From contig NZ_CP120361.1 of NCBI RefSeq assembly GCF_029457495.1, positions 1,116,001 to 1,180,000 of the forward strand: 64,000 nt of DNA, written 5' to 3'. The notes below the pieces were generated by a model. The model was given only the letters and a program-made list of their open reading frames with translations. It was not told the DNA's origin and searched no databases. Numbering within the stretch: the first letter of the stretch is position 1; each line of letters opens with the position of its first letter. The DNA is from Chelativorans sp. AA-79. GTDB lineage: Bacteria; Pseudomonadota; Alphaproteobacteria; Rhizobiales; Rhizobiaceae. Position numbers and translations under genes: made by a program. This document shows positions 25,373-34,196 of this stretch, one piece after another.

Positions 25373-25884
25373 CGTGTCGTGTCCTCGATCCAAGGCCGCG
25401 ACAGCTTGACCACCATTCATCTCCTTAGCGGTCTTCGCCGTGCGGGCTGTTGATTGTGATCACTCGAGGCGGCCGGGCGCGCATCGACGCGGCGGAACGC
25501 CGTTTCCTTGTGGTTTTCTCTCTGGTGATCCTCCAGCTTCATCCGGGGGCGGGCGCGCCGTCGACGCCTCGATTGCGTGGAGGGCCGGCGGCGCGATTCG
25601 CTTTCCCCATCTGACGGCGGAAGTGTCTCGCTGCCCGCGCATGGAAAGAAGACGGCAGTTCGGCCTAGCGATGCCCAAAAAGGAGGCTGGATGGCTTAAT
25701 TTCGCGCCATCGAGGCAGATCGCCTCACCAAGATCGGACGCTTCCGCAACTGCAATACAGCCATTGTGCCTGCCCGAAAGGCTCGTCTCCTACTCCGTTC
25801 GATGGATTTCACACCGGTTTCGATCGGCTACACTCGGCTCGATCCGATCAAAACGGTTTGTGCGGGGAAAGAAAGCAGGCGCCG
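25373..25884. other. 512-base divergent intergenic region
   Basis: This stretch separates the minus-strand secretion operon from a plus-strand hypothetical gene and must hold both promoters. I see no gene, no clear -35/-10 pair and no strong palindrome. Short open frames here lack ribosome sites and family resemblance. Confidence 0.5.
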
Positions 25885-26370
25885 ATGCCCAAGCTCCAGG
25901 ACATTCTTCTCCTCGTGGGGCAGCTCAACTACACCTGGACCAACACCGAGAGCCTGCTCATCTATCTGATCGCGGGCCTCGCGCGGGTGGACAAGGAGAC
26001 CGCGATCGTGATCTTCCTGACGTTGAACACCACGCGCGCGCGAATCGATCTCGTCGAACGCCTGGCCAAGATGCAGAAGACCCCGCCCGCCTGCCGGTCG
26101 GAGATCCTCGCGGTCACGCAGCAACTTTCGAAGCAGGCGGGGCTGCGCAACAAGTTCAACCACTGCATCTATTCGTTCGACCCGGAAAGCGGGCGGGGCA
26201 TCACCCAGCTCATGCGCATTTTCGAAAGCCGGGACGAGATCAAATACGGGAAGGTGGAGAGCCTCGACGATATGGAGGTCGAGCGGATCAGGAGAAGCAT
26301 CTCCTCGCTCATAGAGATCAACAAGACCATCTGGGCGATCGCCCGGAAACACGATTTTCCGGTCTCCTGA
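25885..26370 (+). CDS. Conserved hypothetical protein
   Basis: A 161-residue soluble protein beginning M-P-K-L-Q-D-I-L-L-L-V-G-Q-L-N-Y. It looks all-helical, with a basic middle (R-A-R-I-D-L-V-E-R-L-A-K-M) and an N-K-F-N-H-C motif near residue 93. I recall similar unnamed proteins in rhizobial genomes, but no function. The ATG at 25885 is preferred over an in-frame TTG 27 bases earlier. It converges on the next gene with a 28-base gap and stands alone on its strand. Nothing in the context gives its job. Confidence 0.6.
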   Translation: MPKLQDILLLVGQLNYTWTNTESLLIYLIAGLARVDKETAIVIFLTLNTTRARIDLVERLAKMQKTPPACRSEILAVTQQLSKQAGLRNKFNHCIYSFDPESGRGITQLMRIFESRDEIKYGKVESLDDMEVERIRRSISSLIEINKTIWAIARKHDFPVS

Positions 26371-26398
26371 TCGCGCCGTATCGGCCGGGAGGCCCCTG

Positions 26399-27397
26399 TC
26401 AGCCTTCGGATGGCGGCCCGTCGTCGTCGACGCGCTGGGCCACGCCCTCGGGATCGAGCGGTTCGCCGGCAAGGACGAGCTCGGCCGACTTGAGCGCGCC
26501 GGCGATCAGGCGCAGCATCGGTTCGGGCCCGAGCATCTCGATCGGCATGCCCATCTGCCCCTTGCCGGGGCTGCGCGGCGGCCACACCTTGAGCCCGAAA
26601 TAGCGCGCCGCCTTGCGGTCGATGTCGCCCCAGTACTGGACGACGACCGTGTCGACCGCCACCTTCGCGAGCTTGCCGAGATCGCCGATGTCGAGCCGCG
26701 GCTTCCTTTCCGGGCGCTGGGCCAGCACCACCGCGTCCCAGGGATGGGAGAAGACCACGTCGGGGCTCTGGAACACCACCACCTGCGCCCCCGCCTCCCT
26801 GAGGCCGCGCTGGAGATTGTAGGCCAGCGGGTTGTCGCAGATGAGCGCGATGACCGCCCGGTCGACCGCCATGCCCGCCGTCTCGAACATCTTCAGGCAC
26901 AGGGCGGGCTGGAACTCGGCCCCGCCGATCAGCGGATGGGACTGGTTGACGGCCGCAACCGGGATCTCGTGCTCCCGGCACGCATCCATGTCGAGATCGT
27001 CGTCGAGCACCATCCACGCCTCGCGCAGGGTCGCGATGGCGGAATGGGGCGGCAGCCGCTCGACAATGGAGCGCGTGATGGGGCGGATCGGCTCGCTGTT
27101 GAGAAGGATGTTGGTGCTGCTGCAGGTCTGGTGGTCGATGCGGTCGCGCATGGCGAGGCCCTGGTCGACCCGGGCGAGCGCGGCCAGCGAATGGGTGACG
27201 TCAGCCGCCTCCTGGGCGGAATAGTAGCGGTTGGACGGGCGCGTGACGGCCGTCACGCTTGACGCTCCGCCCAGCAGCGCGATGGTCGCGGCGGCGGCCA
27301 TATAGCCGCTGGCCGCCGGCACGACCACATTGAGACCCGCAAGATTGAGGCCGAAGCTCTCGGTCATTCGATGGATGAGCGACAGCATCAGGGGCAT
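26399..27397 (-). CDS. Hypothetical protein with Rossmann-like halves
   Basis: A protein of about 332 residues of unknown function. The N-terminal half has a pattern like a nucleotide-binding fold (L-N-V-V-V-P-A-A-S-G-Y-M-A-A-A-A-T then a strand V-T-A-V-T-R). The middle has A-W-M-V-L-D-D-D and the second half again alternates strand and helix (A-V-I-A-L-I-C-D-N-P-L-A-Y-N-L-Q, A-Q-V-V-V-F). This vaguely recalls S-adenosylhomocysteine hydrolase-like or dehydrogenase folds, but catalytic motifs of those families were not found. The start is uncertain: the frame stays open to a GTG whose codon begins at 27592, with ATGs at 27583, 27442 and 27397 and no good ribosome site at any. Confidence 0.55.
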   Translation of the reverse strand: MPLMLSLIHRMTESFGLNLAGLNVVVPAASGYMAAAATIALLGGASSVTAVTRPSNRYYSAQEAADVTHSLAALARVDQGLAMRDRIDHQTCSSTNILLNSEPIRPITRSIVERLPPHSAIATLREAWMVLDDDLDMDACREHEIPVAAVNQSHPLIGGAEFQPALCLKMFETAGMAVDRAVIALICDNPLAYNLQRGLREAGAQVVVFQSPDVVFSHPWDAVVLAQRPERKPRLDIGDLGKLAKVAVDTVVVQYWGDIDRKAARYFGLKVWPPRSPGKGQMGMPIEMLGPEPMLRLIAGALKSAELVLAGEPLDPEGVAQRVDDDGPPSEG

Positions 27398-27747
27398 GTC
27401 CGTCTGCGAAATCGCTCGCTGCGAGCTGCTTGCGTGCCACATCACCCACTCGCGCCCGGTTTGCCGACACTCATATCCGTTCGCTCCTGCTCTGCTCTTC
27501 GTGGTCGCATGCGGCCTTCCTCGGTGAAGCGGTTCACCGGCGGACGGGGGAAAACCCATGCCCTTGAAGGCTGTGTCGCTCATGCCGCCCACGCGCCCCT
27601 CTGCGCATCAGCAGGCAGATCATAGAGCCGCCTCATAGCGATGTAGACCGGATATTTGGGCAAAATTACCAACGCATAGGTGTTAGCGATCTCATCTTGT
27701 CAGAGTAATCGCCGTCCCGATCTAATCATTTAGAAAGGCAGCCGGGC

Positions 27748-27774
27748 GCAGCCGGCCGCTTCCCGACCGGCTGC
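27748..27774 (-). terminator. Hairpin downstream of the minus-strand glycosyltransferase operon
   Basis: GCAGCCGG (27748-27755) pairs perfectly with CCGGCTGC (27767-27774). On the minus strand it follows the 99-residue gene stop by 10 bases and is followed by a short CTTTCT stretch. A reasonable intrinsic terminator, though the T-run is poor. Confidence 0.45.
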
Positions 27775-27784
27775 AATCAGCGGG

Positions 27785-28084
27785 TTACGTGTGGTCGGCG
27801 AGGGAGCGAATCATCTCGCGCAGGCGCGCCACGAGCAGGATCTGCCGCTGCAGATCCTCCAGGCGACCGTTGCAGGCGCTCCGCGGGTCTTCCCCGTCGC
27901 GGGGCTCGCCGGAAGGCGAAGAGGAGGCGATTTCCATCGCCCGGAGGCGGCGCCCCTCGAGCCCTCTCCTTTCGGCGACGAGCCCCGTTTCGACCTCGTC
28001 CAGGATGCGCATCAGCCGCGTCATGCGTTGCCAATCGGCATGGCGGTCGTAGTTCGGATTGCGCGTGCGGAAATCGGTCGCCAT
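27785..28084 (-). CDS. Small hypothetical protein in polysaccharide locus
   Basis: A 99-residue highly charged protein, rich in Arg and Glu and predicted to be helical, with a coiled-coil-like C-terminal part (N-G-R-L-E-D-L-Q-R-Q-I-L-L-V-A-R-L-R-E-M-I-R). No signal peptide or membrane segment. It begins 16 bases after the stop of the glycosyltransferase gene and ends before a hairpin, so it appears to be the second gene of a two-gene operon. No family recognised. Confidence 0.55.
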   Translation of the reverse strand: MATDFRTRNPNYDRHADWQRMTRLMRILDEVETGLVAERRGLEGRRLRAMEIASSSPSGEPRDGEDPRSACNGRLEDLQRQILLVARLREMIRSLADHT

Positions 28085-28100
28085 GGGTTCTCAAGGGTCT

Positions 28101-29231
28101 CTATGCTGCCGCCTGGTTGCGGAACGCGGGCTCGTCCGGCACCGGGTGCTGCAGCCGCGCGCCGATGATCTGGTGCATCCGGGCCTTGAAGTTGGCTTCG
28201 CTGAACTGGAGCGCGTGGTCGCGGATGAGGTCGGGCCGGAAGGTCCGTTCCATCGACTGGAAGCGACGCACTCCTTCCACCAGGCCCTGCACGGTCTGCT
28301 CGTGGAAGAGAACGCCCGTCCGTCCCGGAACGATGCTGTCCAGGGCGCCGCCCCGGCCGTAGGCGATGACGGGGCGCCCGCTCGCCATGGTCTCGACCGG
28401 CACGATCCCGAAATCCTCCTCGCCGGGGAAGACCAGCGCGCGGCAGCGCGACATCATCTCCTTCAGCAACGGGAAAGGCGCGTGCCCGAGAAAGGTGATG
28501 GTCGGACCGGCGATGCGCTTCAGCTTCGCCAGTTCCGGGCCTTCGCCGATCACCACGAGGTTCTCTCCCATCCTCGTGAAGGCCTCGACGGCCAGATCCG
28601 CGCGCTTGTAGCCGACCAGCTGGCCGGCCAGGAGGAAATAGTCCTTCGTGGCGGCGGCCGGCGCAAATTCGTGCACGGAGACCGGCGGGCTGACGATGGC
28701 GGCGTCGCGCCGGTAGTATTTCTCGATGCGGTCTGCGACATGCCGCGAGTTGGCGACGAACTGGTCCACCCGCGCGCTGGTCGTCACGTCCCACGCCCGA
28801 AGGGGAGGGGCGAGCACGCTGAGCAGCGAGCGCTTCAGTGCGCCCGAGCCCGCGCGGTAGAAATGATAATGGTCCCATAGATAGCGCATGGGTGAATGGC
28901 AGTAGCAGATATGCACCGCCTGCGGGCCGGGAATGACGCCCTTGGCGGGTCCCGATTCGCTGGAAAGGACGAGATCGTATCCCGAGAGGTCGAAGCTTTC
29001 GAGCGCGAAGGGCATCAGCGGCAGCAGCGACTGGTAGTGCTTCACCGCGCCGGGGATCTTCTGCAGGAACGAGGTGGTCACCTTGTGGCGCCGGATCTTC
29101 TCCGAGACCTTCTTCTCGTCATAGATCAGGGTGAAGATGTCGGCGTCGGGATACATGTCGCAGAACGCCTCCACGACCTTTTCCCCGCCACGCATCGATA
29201 CCAGCCAGTAATGGACAATCGCGACCCGCAA
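28101..29231 (-). CDS. Glycosyltransferase family 4
   Basis: A 376-residue GT-B glycosyltransferase. The N-terminus reads R-V-A-I-V-H-Y-W-L-V-S-M-R-G-G-E-K-V, with the Gly-Gly-Glu loop of retaining GT4 enzymes. The donor half has F-L-L-A-G-Q-L-V-G-Y-K-R-A-D-L-A-V-E-A-F and the family E-x7-E motif in F-P-G-E-E-D-F-G-I-V-P-V-E-T-M-A-S-G-R-P. A TTG start at 29231 is chosen: GGGGGAG stands 6 bases upstream and protein similarity begins there, whereas ATG 29237 directly abuts the ribosome site. It adds a sugar to a lipid-linked intermediate on the cytoplasmic face of the membrane, and is divergent from the ExoF-like gene. Confidence 0.87.
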   Translation of the reverse strand: MRVAIVHYWLVSMRGGEKVVEAFCDMYPDADIFTLIYDEKKVSEKIRRHKVTTSFLQKIPGAVKHYQSLLPLMPFALESFDLSGYDLVLSSESGPAKGVIPGPQAVHICYCHSPMRYLWDHYHFYRAGSGALKRSLLSVLAPPLRAWDVTTSARVDQFVANSRHVADRIEKYYRRDAAIVSPPVSVHEFAPAAATKDYFLLAGQLVGYKRADLAVEAFTRMGENLVVIGEGPELAKLKRIAGPTITFLGHAPFPLLKEMMSRCRALVFPGEEDFGIVPVETMASGRPVIAYGRGGALDSIVPGRTGVLFHEQTVQGLVEGVRRFQSMERTFRPDLIRDHALQFSEANFKARMHQIIGARLQHPVPDEPAFRNQAAA

Positions 29232-29548
29232 GATCATCTCCCCCAATATCGCCCCAATTGGCAATGATGGGCAGAAAGGGCGGAAAGAGACACGCTATCC
29301 ATCCCGACTGTCCGCTCAACCGAAAGTTCAGCCGGTCGGCGCAAACGGGCGACCCCCTCCTCCGATCGGTCCCCGATCCCTCTTCTGCCTCCCTCTTCCT
29401 ACGCCAAAGACGCAGGTGACCCGCCGATTCTCCCCGAAAGTGAGTAGGCGTCTCGGTATTTACCCCGTCGGGATTCGAACGATGATCACCGGGAGGCCGG
29501 GGCTCCCGCGTCCTTGCGGTGCCCGGGTGTGGCATAGGGGGAACTTTC
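29232..29548. other. 317-base divergent promoter region of the polysaccharide genes
   Basis: The gap between the GT4 gene (-) and the ExoF-like gene (+). It must carry both promoters. It contains two CCGAAAGT octamers (in 29310-29335 and 29430-29450) but no convincing -35/-10 pair and no perfect long palindrome. Confidence 0.45.
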
Positions 29549-30895
29549 ATGTTGATGATCGGCGCAGGCTGGTATGAGTCGTCCGTCGTCTTGCGGCGGG
29601 CGGTCGGCGTCTTCCCCGCATTCCTGGCACTGCTCCTTCTCCTGTGGCCCGCCTACGCTCTCGCGGAAGAAACTTTCGAGCTGCGGCCGCAGACGCGTGT
29701 GAAGGTCACCGTCCTCGAATGGGTGTCGACGCTCGGCGAGTATCGTGAGTGGACCCCGCTCAACGGCGAGTATGTGATTTCACAGGCCGGCTCGATCTCC
29801 GTGCCCCTCGTGGGAGAGGTTCATGCGAGCGGGCGGACGGCGCGGGACGTGGCCGACGAGATCGCGCAGGCACTGAAGCGCCAGACCGGTCTCGTCGATC
29901 CGCCGGCGACGACGGTGGAGGTCGTGCGCTTTCCGTCCATTTATGTGAATGGCAGTGTCGATCGGCCCGGCGAGTTCGAGTACCGGCCGGGCCTCACCGT
30001 GCTCCAGGCGCTTGCGATGGCCGGCGGGCGGGTGCGCAGGACGGATACCCTCGGCGGCTATTCCGAACTGGAGCAGATCCGCTATATCGGCGAGCTCGGG
30101 CGCATCGAGCTGGACATGAAGCGCAACGCCGTCAAGCAGGCGCGCCTGCGGGCCGAACTCAACGGAAAGACGTCCATCGAGCTTCCGCCCGAGATCGGGA
30201 GCGCCAGTCCGAGCGGCGCCGTCGCGGCTGTCCTGGAAGAGGAAAAGGCGATGTTCGGCGCGCGGAACGAGGCCTTCGCGCGGCAGCTTCGCTCGCTCGA
30301 GGAACTGGCCTCCCTCTTTGCCGAAGAGATCAAGGTGCTCGACGAGAAGATGGTCGCACAGGACCGGCAGGTGCAGATCGCCGAGGCGGAGCTGAAGGAC
30401 GTCGCCAAGCTCGTCGACAGCGGCACGGTCACGCGGTCGCGGGAAACGGGCCTCGAGCGTATCCTGGCCGATCTGCAGAGCGACAGGCTGGATCTCGCCG
30501 TGGCTTCCATGCGCGCCAAGCAGCGGCAGAGCGAGACCGAGCGCGACGTGGTGAACCTGAAGAGCCAGCGCAAGACCGAAATCGTGCGCGACCTGCAGAT
30601 CGTGAATGCGGAGCTCGAGGCGCTTCAGCTTCGGCGCGAGATCACGCGACAGCTTCTCGAGGCCACCGGCGCCTCCATCTCCCGGCGCGGCATGCAGGCG
30701 ATGCTGGAGGAGCAGCCGCTCAGCTTCACGATCATCCGCGGCGGCGAGGGCGGAGAGACGATCCAGGCATCGCCCGGCACGCCGCTCGAGCCGGGCGATG
30801 TCCTGGATGTCCGCCTGGATTTGACGGAAATGGCGAGCGGGGGTCCGTCCGCCGCGGCGAGTGCTTCTGCGCTGGGCGAGTTGCTTGCGCGATAG
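29549..30895 (+). CDS. exoF: Polysaccharide export protein, ExoF-like
   Basis: A 448-residue exported protein. A signal peptide covers about residues 1-40 (basic start, then A-F-L-A-L-L-L-L-L-W-P-A, cleavage near A-L-A). A polysaccharide biosynthesis/export domain follows (about 60-130, G-E-Y-V-I-S-Q-A-G-S-I-S-V-P-L-V-G-E-V), then an SLBB part (I-Y-V-N-G-S-V-D-R-P-G-E-F-E-Y-R-P-G-L-T-V), a long coiled coil (about 220-380) and a second SLBB-like ending. This layout is that of Sinorhizobium ExoF. AGGGGGA lies 6 bases before ATG 29549. It probably works in the periplasm with the ExoP-like protein encoded 40 bases downstream. Confidence 0.85.
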   Translation: MLMIGAGWYESSVVLRRAVGVFPAFLALLLLLWPAYALAEETFELRPQTRVKVTVLEWVSTLGEYREWTPLNGEYVISQAGSISVPLVGEVHASGRTARDVADEIAQALKRQTGLVDPPATTVEVVRFPSIYVNGSVDRPGEFEYRPGLTVLQALAMAGGRVRRTDTLGGYSELEQIRYIGELGRIELDMKRNAVKQARLRAELNGKTSIELPPEIGSASPSGAVAAVLEEEKAMFGARNEAFARQLRSLEELASLFAEEIKVLDEKMVAQDRQVQIAEAELKDVAKLVDSGTVTRSRETGLERILADLQSDRLDLAVASMRAKQRQSETERDVVNLKSQRKTEIVRDLQIVNAELEALQLRREITRQLLEATGASISRRGMQAMLEEQPLSFTIIRGGEGGETIQASPGTPLEPGDVLDVRLDLTEMASGGPSAAASASALGELLAR

Positions 30896-30935
30896 AAGAG
30901 AACATGCCCGACAGGGCTGAAGGGAGCGGACGGAC

Positions 30936-33299
30936 ATGGTGATCCAGGAGATCCGTAAATTCGGCGGCGACCGGGGCGGCGCCGGGGCGGGCAAGGACCA
31001 TATCTCCTTCCGCGACCTGTGGCTGTTTCTGCGCCGGCACATGCTGATACTGATCCTGGCGACGCTCGCGGGGATCGCGCTCGGCGCGCTTTACATGGTC
31101 AAGACGGTGCCGATCTACTCGGCCGTCGCCCGTCTGGTCATCGATCGCGAGCAGGCGCGGATCGCCTCCCAGGATGCCTCTACCGGCACGATCATCATCG
31201 AGGCGGCGGAGATCGCCAGCGAGGTGGAGATCGTGAAGTCGGAGGCGATCGCCCGTTCGGTGATCAGGGAACTCGACATGATCGACGACCCGGAGATCCT
31301 GGAGGCTCGTTCGTGGCGCTCGGCGCTCCGCTCCGCGGTCACCTCGGCCTTTTCCTGGGGTGCCGAGGATGCCGAGGATGCGGACGCGCTTCTGGATGAA
31401 GAAGCGCAGATGCGCCGCACCATGGCGGGCTTCCTCGCCCGCATGTCTGTTCGGCGCGTCGGACAGTCCTACGTCATCGAGATCGGCTACACGTCCACCG
31501 ACCCGGTGAAGGCGGCGCGCGTCGCGAACGCGATCGCCCAGGCCTATATGCGGGCGAGTCTCGAATCGCGGTCCGAGGCGCTCACCCGTGGCGCGACCTG
31601 GCTCGAAAGCAGGCTGGTGGATCTCGGCCAGCAGGCGCATGCCGCCGCCCTCAGTGTCGAGGAGTACCGGAACAGGAACGACATCACGCAGATCGGCGAA
31701 ACCACCTCGCTCGATCATCAGCAGGTGGCGGAGATCAGCTCGCAGCTCCTCGTGGCGCAGGGCAACACGGCGACGGAAGCCGCGAAGCTCGCGACCATCA
31801 ACCGGCTTCTCGCCGGCAATATGAGCGAGGGCTATGTCGGCGAGGCCTTGAACAATACCGAGATCGTCAGGCTGAGGGAGGATCTGCGGGCCGCGACCGT
31901 GAAGATCGAGACCCTGCAGAGTCGCTACGGCCCGGAAGGGGCGGCGGTGCTGACCGCCAAGGAGGAAATTGCGCGGCTCGAGGGGGAGATCCGCCACGAG
32001 CTCGTGCGCATCCAGGGCGTTTACAAATCCAACCTGGAGACGGCGGAGACTCGCGAGAAGCTGCTGCGCGACCAGCTCGACGCGCTGAAGAAGACGGCCG
32101 CGGGAACGAACCTCGCCCGCGTGGAACTCGCGGAGCTGGAAAGCCGGGCCACGACCTATCGGCGCATGTATGAGAGCCTGCTGCAGCAGCTCATCGGCGC
32201 TTTGCAGAAGCAGTCCTTCCCCGTGGGCGATGTGCGCATGGTCACGGCGGCCACGCCGCCGCTGTCCAAGACCTGGCCCAAGACGACGCTCGTCATGCCC
32301 TTTTCCATGCTGCTCGGCTTTGCAGCCGGCATCAGCCTGGCGGGGCTGCGCGAGGCGATGGACCGCCGCGTGGGATCCGGGCAGCGGCTCGGCACGGAAC
32401 TCGGCCTGCCCGTCCTCGGCCGCGTACCCACGACCGATTTTTCGGTGGCGGGAGAGGGGCTTACCCCGGCGGAGGCGTCGATGCGCTACGTGCTGGAAGC
32501 TCCCTATTCGGGCTTTTCCGAGACGCTGCGCAGCGTCAAGAACTCCATCGACGCGATGTTCCCGCCGAACAGCGCCATGGTGATCGGCGTCACCTCGGTC
32601 AATGAGGGCGAGGGGAAGAGCACGATCGCGGCCAATCTCGCCCAGCTCTACCTCAACGAGGGCATCCCGGCGGTCCTGGTGGACGCGTGCTTCTCGGATC
32701 CGCATTTGAGCCGCCTGGCCGAAGCCTATGGCGACGAGTTGGGGCTCAGTGTCATCGAGGCGCCGATCGCCAAGCCCGAGCGTGCCCGGTCTTCCGCGGC
32801 CAAGGCGGCGGCGCAGCGTTCGGGCGAGCTCAAGGAAGCGCGCACGCGCGTGGTGGCGGAAAAGACCGATCTCGCGCCCCTGGTCCCCGTGCTCACGGCG
32901 GAACAGGTCAGGCGCTCGGCCAATCCCGCCCAGCGGTTCGCCTATATGCCCGCCCTGAAGACGCAGCTCGAGCTTTTGCGGCGCCGTTACAGCGTCATCA
33001 TCCTCGACCTTTCCGCCTTCGAGAAGTCGGTCGATGCGCGGGTGGCCAGCACATATGTCGACGGTCTGCTGCTCGTCCTCGGCAACCACCAGAAGATGAC
33101 GGTCGAGCGCCTGGCCGACGCGCTCTCAACCTTCGGCAAGTCGCGCGTGGGCATCCTGGGCGTCATCTTCAACCGGAACATGAACAGACGCGAGCAGCTC
33201 GCGTCGGCGTTCGGGCAGGCCAGGTCCTCATATGCCGGCCTTGCGTCGTCCTGGAGGCAACTCGATGCGAAGGTCAGTGAAAAAATCTGGCAGCGCTGA
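30936..33299 (+). CDS. exoP: Polysaccharide chain-length/export regulator, ExoP-like (Wzz plus ATPase domain)
   Basis: A 787-residue inner-membrane protein. The first membrane helix is near residues 35-55, a Wzz-type periplasmic part with coiled coils runs to about 440, the second helix is near 450-470, and a cytoplasmic ATPase-like domain covers about 520-785. The P-loop is T-S-V-N-E-G-E-G-K-S-T and the second acidic motif V-L-V-D-A-C-F-S-D-P. Unlike the BY-kinases of Proteobacteria the C-terminus has no tyrosine cluster (only one Tyr in the last 40 residues), so autophosphorylation control is doubtful. AGGGAG lies 9 bases before the start. Role: set chain length and guide export with the ExoF-like protein. 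Confidence 0.85.
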   Translation: MVIQEIRKFGGDRGGAGAGKDHISFRDLWLFLRRHMLILILATLAGIALGALYMVKTVPIYSAVARLVIDREQARIASQDASTGTIIIEAAEIASEVEIVKSEAIARSVIRELDMIDDPEILEARSWRSALRSAVTSAFSWGAEDAEDADALLDEEAQMRRTMAGFLARMSVRRVGQSYVIEIGYTSTDPVKAARVANAIAQAYMRASLESRSEALTRGATWLESRLVDLGQQAHAAALSVEEYRNRNDITQIGETTSLDHQQVAEISSQLLVAQGNTATEAAKLATINRLLAGNMSEGYVGEALNNTEIVRLREDLRAATVKIETLQSRYGPEGAAVLTAKEEIARLEGEIRHELVRIQGVYKSNLETAETREKLLRDQLDALKKTAAGTNLARVELAELESRATTYRRMYESLLQQLIGALQKQSFPVGDVRMVTAATPPLSKTWPKTTLVMPFSMLLGFAAGISLAGLREAMDRRVGSGQRLGTELGLPVLGRVPTTDFSVAGEGLTPAEASMRYVLEAPYSGFSETLRSVKNSIDAMFPPNSAMVIGVTSVNEGEGKSTIAANLAQLYLNEGIPAVLVDACFSDPHLSRLAEAYGDELGLSVIEAPIAKPERARSSAAKAAAQRSGELKEARTRVVAEKTDLAPLVPVLTAEQVRRSANPAQRFAYMPALKTQLELLRRRYSVIILDLSAFEKSVDARVASTYVDGLLLVLGNHQKMTVERLADALSTFGKSRVGILGVIFNRNMNRREQLASAFGQARSSYAGLASSWRQLDAKVSEKIWQR

Positions 33300-34194
33300 G
33301 CGCCGGAGCCGCATCGCGATCGGGATCGCGACCAGCGGCAGGCGCGACATGCTGAGCGCCCTGCTGCCGTATCTCTCGCGGCAACGGCGCCTGCCCGACG
33401 AGATCATCATCTGCGCGGCGGACGAAAACGATGTCGACATGGCCGCGCTGGAGGAAAGCGGGCTTGTGATACGCGTCCTGTTTTCCGAACGCGGGCTGTG
33501 CCGGCAGCGGAACCGGATCCTGCGCGGCGCGCCCAGTGCGGACATCCTTCTGTTCATGGACGACGATTTCCTGATGGCGCCGTCCTATCTGCAGGAGATG
33601 GAGCGGCTCTTCGCCTCCGATCCGCGGGTCGTCATGTGCACGGGCACCGTGAAGGCCGACGGCATCACCGGCCCGGGCCTCACGATCACGGATGCGCTGG
33701 CGGTGCTGGACGGAGGGGAGGAGCCCTTGGAAAGGTCGGGACCGGACGCGCGATCGACCTATAACGGCTATGGCTGCAACATGGCCCTGCGCATGGAGAC
33801 GGTTCGCGCGCATGGCCTCGCATTCGACGAGAACCTGCCGCTCTATGGCTGGCTTGAGGATGTCGATTTCAGCCGGCAGATGGCCCGCCATGGGAAGATC
33901 GTGCGTTCCGGCAGGTTGATCGGCGTGCATCTCGGCACCAAGTCCGGTCGCACCTCGGGCCTGCGCTTCGGCTATTCGCAGATCGCCAACCCGGTCTATC
34001 TCGTCCGCAAAAGGACGATGAGCGTGCGCCACGCCTCCGTGCAGATCGCGCGCAACCTCGTCGCCAACACGGTGAAGCTCTTCGCGCCGGAGCCCTGGGT
34101 CGATCGGCGCGGGCGCTTCCGTGGCAATCTGCGGGCGCTTGCCGATCTCCTGCGCGGGCGGCTCGCCCCCCAGAACATCCTCGCGTTCGATTAG
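33265..34194 (+). CDS. Glycosyltransferase family 2
   Basis: A 309-residue GT-A glycosyltransferase. It has the family start R-I-A-I-G-I-A-T-S-G-R-R-D-M-L, the conserved R-N-R-I-L-R-G-A, and the metal-binding motif L-L-F-M-D-D-D-F, with a later E-D-V-D-F-S-R-Q likely giving the catalytic acid region. GGAGG stands 7 bases before ATG 33265, which lies 35 bases inside the ExoP-like gene, so the two are translationally linked. No membrane segment is evident; it should act on the cytoplasmic side. Confidence 0.85.
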   Translation: MRRSVKKSGSAERRSRIAIGIATSGRRDMLSALLPYLSRQRRLPDEIIICAADENDVDMAALEESGLVIRVLFSERGLCRQRNRILRGAPSADILLFMDDDFLMAPSYLQEMERLFASDPRVVMCTGTVKADGITGPGLTITDALAVLDGGEEPLERSGPDARSTYNGYGCNMALRMETVRAHGLAFDENLPLYGWLEDVDFSRQMARHGKIVRSGRLIGVHLGTKSGRTSGLRFGYSQIANPVYLVRKRTMSVRHASVQIARNLVANTVKLFAPEPWVDRRGRFRGNLRALADLLRGRLAPQNILAFD

Positions 34195-34196
34195 CC

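Noticed and set aside
28101..29264. Upstream start codons of the GT4 gene (TTG 29264, ATG 29237)
   Set aside because: ATG 29237 directly abuts GGGGGAG and TTG 29264 has no ribosome site; TTG 29231 has correct spacing and matches where the protein family begins.
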